A stretch of 36,742 bases of DNA, from contig DATJYZ010000201.1 in NCBI GenBank assembly GCA_035499355.1, positions 1-36,742 of the forward strand. The letters are read 5' to 3'. How positions within the stretch are numbered: the stretch's first letter is position 1; each line of letters opens with the position of its first letter. Source of the DNA: JAEUPI01 sp035499355. GTDB taxonomy: Bacteria > Pseudomonadota > Gammaproteobacteria > Burkholderiales > Burkholderiaceae_C. The translations under genes were made by a program, and so were the position numbers. The notes under the pieces were generated by a model. It worked only from the letters and a program-made list of their open reading frames with translations, was not told where the DNA came from and did no database searches. Shown here piece after piece: positions 27,596 through 34,962 of this stretch.

Positions 27596-28528
27596 TCAGG
27601 CAGCGATCGTCGCTTGCACTTCGTGGGGACTCAGCAGCCGGTCGGCGATCAGCTCGCCGGCGCTGATGTGGGCGCTGCCGAGAAACGCGTCGGGCTCACG
27701 GCCGTAGACGCGCACGGCCGCAGCGTCGCCGCCGCCGATGCGGCGACGCAGCCCCGACAAGAAACGCCCTGCGTCGTCGGCATCGAGCCGCACCACCGGC
27801 CAGTCGGCCAGCAGGCAGTCGGTCGGCTTGAGCAGCGCCGCGCGCCCGGACTCCGGCATCGCCTCCAGGGCATCGGGCGTCACCGCATCGCGCACGTCGA
27901 GCGCGCCGGCACCGGTGCGCCGCAGCGCTGCCAGGTGGGCGCCGCAGCCGAGGGCCTGGCCGATGTCATCGGCGAGCGTGCGCACGTAGGTGCCCTTGCT
28001 GCAAGCCACGTCGAGCACCAGCTCGCTGCCGTGCCACGACACCAGGTCGATGCGATGAATCGTCACGCGGCGCGGCGCGCGCTCGAGTTCGACACCGGCG
28101 CGCGCGTAGTCGTAGAGCGCCTTGCCGTCCTTCTTCAGCGCCGAATGCATCGGAGGAACCTGCTCGATCGTGCCGGTGAAGCGTTGCAACGCCGTGTCGA
28201 TCGTTGCGCGATCCACCGCGACGTCGTGACGCTCGACGACCGGCGTCTCGCGATCGCCCGAGGCCGTGCGCTCACCGAGCGCGAGCGTCGCGCGATAGCG
28301 CTTGTCGGCATCGAGGCAGGCCTGCGCGAACTTGGTGGCGGCGCCGAAGCAGATCGGCAACAGGCCGTCGGCCAGCGGATCCAGCGTGCCGGTATGCCCG
28401 GCCTTCTCGGCGCGCAGCAGCCGCTTGGCGCGCTGCAGCGCCTGGTTGCTCGTCAGGCCGACTGGCTTGTCGAGCAGCAGCACGCCGTGCACCGCGAGGC
28501 GGGGCGTACGCTGGGCCCGGGTATTCAC
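27596..28528 (-). CDS. truB: tRNA pseudouridine(55) synthase
   Basis: A 310-residue TruB. GVLLLDKPVGLTSN and GHTGTLDPLADGLLP contain the catalytic Asp; SKGTYVRTLADDIG follows at mid-protein and a PUA-like C-terminal region ends it. Isomerises U55 in the T-loop of tRNA and acts as a tRNA chaperone. GTG start at 28528 overlaps the rbfA stop (GTGA), so the longer frame upstream was rejected. Confidence 0.95.
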   Translation of the reverse strand: MNTRAQRTPRLAVHGVLLLDKPVGLTSNQALQRAKRLLRAEKAGHTGTLDPLADGLLPICFGAATKFAQACLDADKRYRATLALGERTASGDRETPVVERHDVAVDRATIDTALQRFTGTIEQVPPMHSALKKDGKALYDYARAGVELERAPRRVTIHRIDLVSWHGSELVLDVACSKGTYVRTLADDIGQALGCGAHLAALRRTGAGALDVRDAVTPDALEAMPESGRAALLKPTDCLLADWPVVRLDADDAGRFLSGLRRRIGGGDAAAVRVYGREPDAFLGSAHISAGELIADRLLSPHEVQATIAA

Positions 28529-28899
28529 GCGTTGCCACCTCCAGCAGGCGGCGCTTCGTTGGCCTTGCGGATCAGCGCGCTCATCTCGGCCGCGCGCTCG
28601 GTGGTCTTGTCGAAGTGGAAGTGCAGCGTCGGCACGGTGTGGATTGCAAGCCGCTTGAACAAGCCGTTGCGCAGGTACCCCGCCGCCTCGTTGAGCGCGA
28701 CCTCGCACTGCGGCGGGTCACCCACCAGCAGCGAGAAGTAGACCTGCGCGTGCGCGTAGTCGGGCGACACCTCGACGCTGTTGATGGTGATCATGCCGAC
28801 GCGCGGATCCTTCAGTGCGCGGATCAGCTCGGCCAGGTCGCGCTGAATCTGGTCGGCGACGCGGAAGCTGCGGTTGGGGATCGACTTCTTTTGGCGCAT
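28525..28899 (-). CDS. rbfA: 30S ribosome-binding factor A
   Basis: A 124-residue KH-like fold protein. RVADQIQRDLAELI, DPRVGMITINSVEVSPD and the VPTLHFHFDKTTERAAEM segment are typical. Matures the 5' end of 16S rRNA and needed for cold growth. Sits 119 bp after infB, a gap that holds a repeat and a hairpin, and overlaps truB. Confidence 0.95.
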   Translation of the reverse strand: MRQKKSIPNRSFRVADQIQRDLAELIRALKDPRVGMITINSVEVSPDYAHAQVYFSLLVGDPPQCEVALNEAAGYLRNGLFKRLAIHTVPTLHFHFDKTTERAAEMSALIRKANEAPPAGGGNA

Positions 28900-28908
28900 G
28901 GATATGGT

Positions 28909-28947
28909 GCCCCCACGCTCCCTCCGGTCGCTGCCCCCCGAGGGGGC
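28909..28947 (+). repeat. Burkholderiales-type intergenic repeat
   Basis: The unit reads CCCCCACGCTCCCTCC, then GGTCGCT, then the hairpin GCCCCC-CGA-GGGGGC (28933-28947). I recall this type of element as very frequent between genes in Comamonadaceae and related genera. It lies in the infB-rbfA gap, 10 bp upstream of the rbfA start codon. A degenerate copy in the opposite orientation is at 25696-25740. Confidence 0.6.
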
Positions 28948-28993
28948 TCACGCTGCGGACCAGCGGAGCCGGATCCGCGCGTGACCTTGGGGA

Positions 28994-29013
28994 GGCCCCG
29001 CTGGGGCGGGGCC
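28994..29013 (-). terminator. Hairpin just after infB (weak terminator or processing site)
   Basis: An 8-bp perfect GC stem (GGCCCCGC at 28994-29001 with 29006-29013), 4-nt loop, only 5 bp after the infB stop codon. No T tract. As rbfA-truB-typA follow in the same direction it probably reduces or processes rather than ends the transcript. Confidence 0.4.
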
Positions 29014-29018
29014 GGACT

Positions 29019-31805
29019 TCACAGCGTGCGCGCGACTTCCTTGATTTCGAAGAACTCCAGCTGGTCGCCCTCGGCGATGTCGTTGTAGTTCTTGATGTTG
29101 AGGCCGCACTCGAAACCTTCCTTGACCTCGCGCACGTCGTCCTTGAAGCGCTTGAGGCTGTCGAGCTCGCCGGTGAACACCACCACGTTGTCGCGCAGCA
29201 GGCGCACCCGTGCGTTGCGGCGCACGACGCCGGCGGTGACCATGCAGCCGGCGATCGCACCGATCTTGCTGATGCGGAACACCTGGCGGATCTCGGCGCT
29301 GCCGATCACCTCTTCGCGCTGCTCCGGCGCCAGCATGCCGGCCATCGCCGCCTTCACCTCGTCGACCGCGTCGTAGATGATGTTGTAGTAGCGGATGTCG
29401 ATGCCGTTGTTCTCGGCCAGCTTGCGCGCGCCGGCGTCGGCGCGGGTGTTGAAGCCGATGATCACCGCCTTCGACGCGATCGCCAGGTTGACGTCGCTCT
29501 CGCTGATGCCGCCGACGGCGGCATGCACCACTTGCACCTTGACTTCGTCGGTGGAGAGCTTGGTCAGCGATTGCGCCAATGCCTCCTGCGAGCCCTGCAC
29601 GTCGGCCTTCAGGATCAGCGACAACGTCTGAGCCGCGCCCTCGCCCATGTTCTCGAACATGTTCTCCAGCTTGGCGGCCTGGCGCTTGTTGAGCGTGACC
29701 TCGCGGTACTTGCCCTGGCGGAAGGTGGCGATCTCGCGTGCGCGACGCTCGTCGGCCAGCACCATGAACTCGTCGCCGGCCTGCGGCACTTCGGTCAGGC
29801 CCTGGATCTCCACCGGGATCGACGGCCCCGCCTCGTTGGCGGGCTTGCCGTCTTCGTCGAGCATCGCACGCACACGCCCATAGCTCGCGCCGGCCAGCAC
29901 GATGTCGCCGCGCCTCAGTGTGCCCGACTGGACCAGTACCGTGGCCACCGGGCCGCGACCCTTGTCGAGCTGTGCTTCGATCACCAACCCGCGGGCCATG
30001 GCATCGGAAGCCGCCTTCAGTTCGAGCACCTCGGCCTGCAGCAGCACCTGCTCGAGCAGGTTGTCGACACCCTGCCCGGTCTTGGCCGAAACCGGCACGA
30101 ACGGAGAATCGCCACCGAACTCCTCGGGAACCACGCTCTCGGCCACCAGCTCGGTCTTCACCCGCTCCGGGTTGGCCTCGGGCTTGTCGATCTTGTTGAT
30201 CGCCACCACGATCGGCACCTCGGCGGCCTTGGCGTGGTGGATCGCCTCCTTGGTTTGCGGCATCACGCCGTCGTCGGCCGCCACCACCAGGATGACGATG
30301 TCGGTCGCCTGCGCGCCGCGCGCGCGCATCGCGGTGAACGCGGCGTGGCCCGGAGTGTCTAGGAATGTGATCATGCCGCGCGGCGTCTGCACGTGATAGG
30401 CGCCGATGTGCTGCGTGATGCCGCCCGCCTCGCCCGCCGCCACGCGCGTGGAGCGGATGTAGTCGAGCAGCGAGGTCTTGCCGTGGTCGACGTGGCCCAT
30501 CACGGTGACCACCGGTGCCCGCGGCGTCAGCTCGCCGGTCTGCGCGGTGGTCTCCTCTTCGGTGAACGCCTCGGGGTCGTCGAGCTTGGCAGCCAGCGCC
30601 TTGTGGCCCATCTCCTCGACCACGATCATCGCGGTCTCCTGGTCGAGCTGCTGGTTGATGGTGACCATCTGGCCGAGCTTCATCAACTGCTTGATCACCT
30701 CGCTGGCCTTGACGCTCATCTTGTGCGCCAGGTCGGCGACGCTGATGGTTTCGGGGATGTGCACCTCCTGGGCGACGAACTCGGCCGGCGCGGCGAACGC
30801 CGGGGTGTCGTCGCTGCGGTCGCCCTTGCGCGCGCCGCGCGGGGCGCGCCAGCCGGCACGCGCACCGCCGGAGTCGCCGCGGGTCTTGAGCGCGCGCTTC
30901 TTGGCCGCATCGTCGGCCCAGCTGGACGACAGCTTTTCCGATTTGACCGATTTCTTGTCGCCGGGCTTGGCTGTGGTGGGCGCGGTCGCGCCCGGCGCTG
31001 CCTTGGGCTTGTGGATCGTGCCCTTGATGCCTTCCTTGCCCGCCTCGCCGGGTTTGGCCGCTTCCTCCGGCTTCTTGGCCGTCAGCACCTTCTTCGGCGC
31101 GGCCATCATTGCGCGGATCGCTGCGGCCTCGGCTTCGGCCGACTTGCGACGATTGTCCGCCTCGGCCTGCTTGGCGCGCTCAGCCGCCTCGGCGCTGCCG
31201 GACTTGACCACGCGCAGCGCCGGCTTGGCCGGCGCCGCCGGCGCCGCGGCAGGCGCCTCCGGTGTGGCCGCGGCAGCGGCCTGCGCGGTGGCGGTCGCCG
31301 CTGCGGCGGCCGCAGCAGCGGCCGCGGCCTGCGCGGCGGCCATTTCACGGTCGCGGCGCTCCTGCTCCTCGCGCGCGCGGCGTGCGGCGTCCTCGTCCTG
31401 CCGTCGCAGCAGCTCGGCCTGGCGCGCGGCATCGGCCTCGCGGCGTTGTGCCTCGGCCTCGTCGATCACCGGAGCAGTCGGCTCGTCGACGGCCGCCGCC
31501 GCCTCTTCGCGCTTGACGAAGACGCGCTTCTTGCGCACCTCGACCTGGATGGTGCGCGCCTTGCCCGAGGCGTCGGCCTGCTTGATCTCGCTGGTCGACT
31601 TGCGGGTCAGCGTGATCTTCTTGCGCTCGGCGCCGCTGCTGCCGTGCGCGCTGCGCAGGAACTCGAGCAGACGCTCCTTGTCGGCGTCGGTGAGCTTGTC
31701 GTCGGGCGACCGCTTGGCCACGCCGGCGGATTGCAGCTGCTCGAGCAGCGCCGCGCTCGGGCGGTTCAGCTCGGCGGCAAACTGGGCAACGGTGGTCACG
31801 GCCAT
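29019..31805 (-). CDS. infB: Translation initiation factor IF-2
   Basis: A 928-residue IF-2. The N-terminal IF2_N domain (residues 1-55, TTVAQFAAELNRP) is followed by a long charged and Ala-rich linker (about 100-330), a second IF2_N (about 348-400), and the G domain: G1 GHVDHGKT 437-444, G2 GGITQHIGAY, G3 DTPGHAAF, G4 NKID, G5 SAKTG. Domains II, III and the C-terminal fMet-tRNA-binding domain complete it. It places fMet-tRNA on the 30S subunit and promotes subunit joining. The linker includes a poly-Ala tract at about residues 156-194. Start 54 bp after nusA. Confidence 0.97.
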   Translation of the reverse strand: MAVTTVAQFAAELNRPSAALLEQLQSAGVAKRSPDDKLTDADKERLLEFLRSAHGSSGAERKKITLTRKSTSEIKQADASGKARTIQVEVRKKRVFVKREEAAAAVDEPTAPVIDEAEAQRREADAARQAELLRRQDEDAARRAREEQERRDREMAAAQAAAAAAAAAAATATAQAAAAATPEAPAAAPAAPAKPALRVVKSGSAEAAERAKQAEADNRRKSAEAEAAAIRAMMAAPKKVLTAKKPEEAAKPGEAGKEGIKGTIHKPKAAPGATAPTTAKPGDKKSVKSEKLSSSWADDAAKKRALKTRGDSGGARAGWRAPRGARKGDRSDDTPAFAAPAEFVAQEVHIPETISVADLAHKMSVKASEVIKQLMKLGQMVTINQQLDQETAMIVVEEMGHKALAAKLDDPEAFTEEETTAQTGELTPRAPVVTVMGHVDHGKTSLLDYIRSTRVAAGEAGGITQHIGAYHVQTPRGMITFLDTPGHAAFTAMRARGAQATDIVILVVAADDGVMPQTKEAIHHAKAAEVPIVVAINKIDKPEANPERVKTELVAESVVPEEFGGDSPFVPVSAKTGQGVDNLLEQVLLQAEVLELKAASDAMARGLVIEAQLDKGRGPVATVLVQSGTLRRGDIVLAGASYGRVRAMLDEDGKPANEAGPSIPVEIQGLTEVPQAGDEFMVLADERRAREIATFRQGKYREVTLNKRQAAKLENMFENMGEGAAQTLSLILKADVQGSQEALAQSLTKLSTDEVKVQVVHAAVGGISESDVNLAIASKAVIIGFNTRADAGARKLAENNGIDIRYYNIIYDAVDEVKAAMAGMLAPEQREEVIGSAEIRQVFRISKIGAIAGCMVTAGVVRRNARVRLLRDNVVVFTGELDSLKRFKDDVREVKEGFECGLNIKNYNDIAEGDQLEFFEIKEVARTL
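31222..31342 (-). repeat. Low-complexity alanine-coding tract in infB
   Basis: GCN-rich DNA encoding about 40 residues, mostly Ala with a few Gln, Thr and Pro (residues about 156-194 of IF-2). It lies in the flexible linker, where length varies greatly among species. Such tracts are prone to in-frame expansion or contraction. Confidence 0.6.
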
Positions 31806-31859
31806 GTGTTCGGGGTCCTTGGCTTGGAGGGCGTCTGCGGTGGTCTGGTCGGCGACTCG

Positions 31860-33338
31860 TCAGGTGCTGAACCAGTGTTCGCGCGCTTTCATGATCAACG
31901 TCTTGGCCTGTTCGTCGTCGACACCGGTCAGCTCCTGCAGCTCGTCGACCGCCAGGTCGGCGAGGTCGTCGCGGGTATTGACACCGCCTTCGGCCAGCTT
32001 GCGGATGAGCTCGGGCGTCAGGCCCTCGAGGTCGCGCAGGTCCTGCGACACCTCTTCGACCCGCTCCTCGCGCGCGATCTCCATCGTCAGCAGCGCGTCC
32101 TTGGCACGGGTGCGCAATTCGTTGACGGTGTCTTCGTCGAACGATTCGATCTCCAGCATCTCGGTCAGCGGCACGTAGGCCACCTCCTCGAGGCTGGTGA
32201 AGCCCTCGGCGATCAGGATGTCGGCAACCTCCTGGTCGACGTCGAGCTTCTCGACGAACAGCTTGCGCACCGAGTCGGATTCCTGGGCCTGCTTCGACGC
32301 CGACTCCTCGGCGGTCATGATGTTGATGCGCCAGCCGGTGAGCTCGGAGGCCAGCCGAACGTTCTGGCCGCCGCGGCCGATGGCGATGGCGAGGTTTTCC
32401 TCGTCGACCACCACGTCCATCGCGTGCTTCTCTTCGTCGACGACGATCGACTGCACGTTGGCCGGTGCCAGCGCGCCGATCACGAACTGCGCCGGATCCT
32501 CCGACCACAGCACGATGTCGACGCGCTCACCGGCCAGCTCGTTGGTCACCGCGTTGACGCGCGAGCCGCGCACGCCGACGCAGGTGCCGATCGGGTCGAC
32601 CCGCTTGTCGTGCGACTGCACCGCGATCTTGGCGCGCGAGCCGGCGTCGCGCGCGCAGCTCTTGATCTCGAGCAGGCCCTGCTCGATCTCGGGCACCTCC
32701 TGCGCGAACAGCTCCTTCATGAACAGGGGCGACGAACGCGACAGCATGATCTGCGCGCCGCGGGCGGTGGGGTCGACGCCCAGGATCACCGCGCGCACGC
32801 GGTCGCCGGTGCGCAGGTTCTCCTTGGCGATCATCTCGCTGCGCTTCAGTCGCCCCTCGACGCGGCCGGACTCGACGATCAGGTCGCCCTTGTCCGCGCG
32901 CTTGACGGTACCGACAAAGATCTTGTCGCCGCGCGACATGAAGTCGTTGAGCAGCTGCTCGCGCTCGGCGTCGCGGATCTTCTGCAGGATCACCTGCTTG
33001 GCGGCCTGCGCTCCGATGCGGCCGATCGGCACCGAGTCGATCGGCTCCTCGATGTGGTCGTCGACCTCGATGTCGGGGATCTGCTCCTTGGCCTCGAACA
33101 GCAGGATCTCGGCGTCGGGGATCTGCAGGCCGGCCTCGTCGGGCACCACGTGCCAGCGGCGGAAGGTCTCGTAGTCGCCGGTGTCGCGGTCGACCGCCAC
33201 GCGGATGTCGACCTCGCCGCCGTGCAGCTTCTTCGTCGCCTGGGCCAACGCGGCTTCGACGGCGCCGAACACGACGTCGCGCTCGACGCTCTTCTCGCGC
33301 GAGATGGCGTCCACCAGCATCAGCATTTCCCGGTTCAT
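31860..33338 (-). CDS. nusA: Transcription termination/antitermination factor NusA
   Basis: A 492-residue NusA. N-terminal RNAP-binding domain (1-125), S1 domain (about 132-200, KIFVGTVKRADKGDLIVESG), KH1 with the DPIGTCVGVRGSRVNAVTNEL signature, KH2 with AIAIGRGGQNVRLASELTGW, and two acidic helix-hairpin C-terminal repeats as in E. coli. Controls pausing, intrinsic termination and rRNA antitermination, so it could act on the terminator in its own operon leader. ATG at 33338 matches the E. coli start; ATG at 33347, three codons earlier and with an AAAGG nearby, is possible. Confidence 0.96.
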   Translation of the reverse strand: MNREMLMLVDAISREKSVERDVVFGAVEAALAQATKKLHGGEVDIRVAVDRDTGDYETFRRWHVVPDEAGLQIPDAEILLFEAKEQIPDIEVDDHIEEPIDSVPIGRIGAQAAKQVILQKIRDAEREQLLNDFMSRGDKIFVGTVKRADKGDLIVESGRVEGRLKRSEMIAKENLRTGDRVRAVILGVDPTARGAQIMLSRSSPLFMKELFAQEVPEIEQGLLEIKSCARDAGSRAKIAVQSHDKRVDPIGTCVGVRGSRVNAVTNELAGERVDIVLWSEDPAQFVIGALAPANVQSIVVDEEKHAMDVVVDEENLAIAIGRGGQNVRLASELTGWRINIMTAEESASKQAQESDSVRKLFVEKLDVDQEVADILIAEGFTSLEEVAYVPLTEMLEIESFDEDTVNELRTRAKDALLTMEIAREERVEEVSQDLRDLEGLTPELIRKLAEGGVNTRDDLADLAVDELQELTGVDDEQAKTLIMKAREHWFST

Positions 33339-33379
33339 GGCTTCCATCGCCTTTCTCTCTTCCCTCTGGCCCGCCGCGC

Positions 33380-33892
33380 TCACGCTGCGGCCGACCGCGC
33401 GCGGCGGCCTTTGAAATCCAGCTGCGGCACCAGGCGCGCCTCGCGCACCTCGTGCAGATCGAAGTCCAGTGCCTCCATCGGGCTACTGCCGTCGCGCGGC
33501 AGCACCAGGCGCCAGCCCGCCTCGCGCGGCTGCAGCTGACCGCGCCAGTGCTTGCGCCCTTGGTAGGCTGCACGCAGCGTCACGTCGACCTCGCTGCCGG
33601 CGAAGCGCTGCCAATCGGCCGGTTTGCGCAGGGGCCGGTCGAGCCCCGGCGACGAGACTTCCAGACGCGCGTAGTCGACCCCGTCGACCTCGAGCGCGTA
33701 TTGCAGGTGGCGCGTCACGCGCTCGCAGTCGTCGACCGTCACGGCGTCGCCGGGACCCGATTCGTAGCTGCGACCGACCACGCGATCGATGAACACGCGC
33801 AGCAGTCCACCCGTCGAACGTTCGACGTCGACGAGCTCGTAGCCGAGCGCTTGCACGCCGCGCTCGACCGCCTGCTGCCACGACAAGGTCAT
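33380..33892 (-). CDS. rimP: Ribosome maturation factor RimP
   Basis: A 170-residue RimP. YELVDVERSTGGLLRVFID (N-terminal alpha/beta domain), CERVTRHLQYALEVD and LEVSSPGLDRPLRKPADWQRFAG are typical, followed by an SH3-like C-terminal domain. Binds the pre-30S particle. ATG at 33892; the frame extends 15 codons further but the family starts here. First gene of rimP-nusA-infB-rbfA-truB-typA, behind an unusual leader (33893-34061). Confidence 0.95.
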   Translation of the reverse strand: MTLSWQQAVERGVQALGYELVDVERSTGGLLRVFIDRVVGRSYESGPGDAVTVDDCERVTRHLQYALEVDGVDYARLEVSSPGLDRPLRKPADWQRFAGSEVDVTLRAAYQGRKHWRGQLQPREAGWRLVLPRDGSSPMEALDFDLHEVREARLVPQLDFKGRRARSAAA

Positions 33893-33917
33893 TCCCGGTG
33901 TCTCTTCGATCCAATCC

Positions 33918-33933
33918 CCGCGGAGCACCGCGG
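33918..33933 (-). other. Hairpin in rimP 5' UTR
   Basis: CCGCGG (33918-33923) and CCGCGG (33928-33933) form a 6-bp GC stem with a 4-nt loop, 25 bp upstream of the rimP ATG. It may be an RNA structure in the leader; no further support. Confidence 0.35.
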
Positions 33934-33943
33934 CCAACCGCCT

Positions 33944-34009
33944 TCACAGGGCTACCCGTGCAAGCCGATGCACCACGGCAAAAAAAATGGGCTGGATGAA
34001 TCCGCCCAT
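33944..34009 (-). CDS. Possible 21-codon leader ORF overlapping the terminator
   Basis: An ATG at 34009-34007 opens 21 codons (MGGFIQPIFFAVVHRLARVAL) ending in TGA at 33946-33944, 51 bp before rimP. Its ATG lies in the 5' arm of the terminator stem and its two TTT codons are in the T tract. A GGGG seven bases upstream and AAGGA directly next to the ATG could serve as ribosome-binding site; neither is ideal. If translated, the ribosome would block hairpin formation. It may be chance. Confidence 0.35.
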   Translation of the reverse strand: MGGFIQPIFFAVVHRLARVAL

Positions 34010-34011
34010 TT
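33980..34011 (-). terminator. Intrinsic terminator in the rimP leader
   Basis: On the minus strand an 8-bp stem (34004-34011 with 33985-33992, AAATGGGC/GCCCATTT) with an 11-nt loop is followed by a run of T: eight consecutive T in total at 33987-33980, three in the stem and five after it. No gene lies between it and the rimP promoter, so it ends transcripts before the first gene: an attenuator by position. Confidence 0.72.
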
Positions 34012-34032
34012 CCTTGCCCCAGCGAAGGGCGG

Positions 34033-34061
34033 ATTCTACTCTGCAAGACCCGTACCGGCAA
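34033..34061 (-). promoter_or_regulatory. Probable rimP operon promoter
   Basis: On the minus strand TTGCCG (34056-34061) and TAGAAT (34033-34038) are exactly 17 bp apart, a good sigma-70 match. The predicted start point is about 34026, so the leader to rimP is about 134 nt and the terminator at 33980-34011 begins about 15 nt into the RNA. Confidence 0.6.
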
Positions 34062-34090
34062 GAGTTTGGCCGTGGCCGGCGGGTGGGGCA

Positions 34091-34099
34091 TGCGAGAAT
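34091..34099 (+). promoter_or_regulatory. Possible extended -10 for fabI
   Basis: TGC directly before GAGAAT (34094-34099) looks like an extended -10, 38 bp before the fabI ATG. No -35 at good spacing was found, so this is tentative. Confidence 0.3.
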
Positions 34100-34136
34100 C
34101 CGCCCCCTTCACAACCCCTGCCGCCGCCCGCCGCCC

Positions 34137-34925
34137 ATGGGATTCCTCTCCGGCAAGCGCCTGCTCGTCACCGGCGTGCTGAACAACCGTTCGATCGCGT
34201 ACGGCATCGCCCGCGCCTGTCACCGCCAGGGGGCGGAGCTGGCGTTCAGCTACCAGGGCGAGCGCTTCAAGGACCGCATCGCCGAGTACGCCGCCGAGTT
34301 CGGCTCCCAACTGACCTACGAGTGCGACGTCGCCGACGACGCCCAGGTCGAGCGGCTGTTCGCGCAGCTGGGTGAGGCCTGGGACGGTTTCGACGGCTTC
34401 GTGCACGCCATCGCATTCGCGCCGCGCGAGGCCATCGCCGGCGACTTCCTCGACGGCATGACGCGCGAGAACTTCCGCATCGCGCACGAGATCTCGGCCT
34501 ACAGCTTTCCGGCGATGGCCAAGGCCGCCCTGCCTCGGCTGCGGGACGGGTCGGCGCTGCTCACGCTGACCTACCTGGGCGCCGTGCGGGTGGTGCCCAA
34601 CTACAACACCATGGGCCTGGCCAAGGCATCGCTCGAGGCCAGCGTGCGCTTCCTGGCGCAGAGCCTGGGCGCCAAGGGCGTTCGCGTCAACGGCATCTCG
34701 GCCGGTCCCATCAAGACGCTCGCCGCCTCCGGGATCAAGGATTTCGGCAAGCTGCAGGCCGAGTTCGCCGCCAACGCCCCGATCCGGCGCAACGTGACGA
34801 TCGACGACGTCGGCAACGCGGCCGCGTTTCTGCTGTCGGACCTGGCGGCCGGGATCAGTGCCGAGATCGTCTACGTCGACGGCGGCTTCAGCCAGGTGGG
34901 GATCGGCGCCACGCGCGGCGAGTAA
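34137..34925 (+). CDS. fabI: Enoyl-[acyl-carrier-protein] reductase (NADH)
   Basis: A 262-residue FabI. LLVTGVLNNRSIAYGIA is the FabI-type cofactor loop, SYQGE and CDVAD follow, and the catalytic Tyr-x6-Lys is in NYNTMGLAK, with the second Tyr in LTYLG. Reduces enoyl-ACP in fatty-acid elongation; target of triclosan-type inhibitors. ATG at 34137; a 50-codon in-frame extension upstream covers the leader repeats and was rejected. Divergent from rimP, convergent with the decarboxylase. Confidence 0.95.
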   Translation: MGFLSGKRLLVTGVLNNRSIAYGIARACHRQGAELAFSYQGERFKDRIAEYAAEFGSQLTYECDVADDAQVERLFAQLGEAWDGFDGFVHAIAFAPREAIAGDFLDGMTRENFRIAHEISAYSFPAMAKAALPRLRDGSALLTLTYLGAVRVVPNYNTMGLAKASLEASVRFLAQSLGAKGVRVNGISAGPIKTLAASGIKDFGKLQAEFAANAPIRRNVTIDDVGNAAAFLLSDLAAGISAEIVYVDGGFSQVGIGATRGE

Positions 34926-34933
34926 GGCGAACC

Positions 34934-34960
34934 CGCCGTCATGCCGCCTCGCGGACGGCG
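34934..34960. terminator. Weak hairpin between fabI and decarboxylase
   Basis: CGCCGTC (34934-34940) pairs with GACGGCG (34954-34960) across a 13-nt loop in the 37-bp gap between the two converging genes; TTCTAT follows on the plus strand. Possibly a shared terminator. Confidence 0.35.
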
Positions 34961-34962
34961 TT

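Larger units (their letters stand above)
33998..34105. repeat. Three copies of a 10-bp element, alternating orientation
   Basis: GAATCCGCCC occurs at 33998-34007 (plus), as its exact complement at 34027-34036, and again at 34096-34105 (plus). The second and third copies extend to 11 bp and, after a 2-nt bulge, three more pairs. Copy 1 is in the terminator, copy 2 overlaps the rimP -10, copy 3 is near the fabI start. Confidence 0.75.

Noticed and set aside
30393..33539. 1048-codon plus-strand frame opposite infB and nusA
   Set aside because: Composition is that of an antisense shadow (runs of Leu, Arg, Val, Gly, Asp and His without motifs); both genes on the minus strand are certain.
33987..34136. 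N-terminal extension of FabI by 50 codons
   Set aside because: FabI normally starts MGFLxGKR; the extension covers the leader repeats and terminator and shows no protein-like pattern.
33893..34136. tRNA gene before rimP, as metY in E. coli
   Set aside because: No cloverleaf, no T-loop GGTTCAA-type sequence and no CCA end on either strand in this gap.
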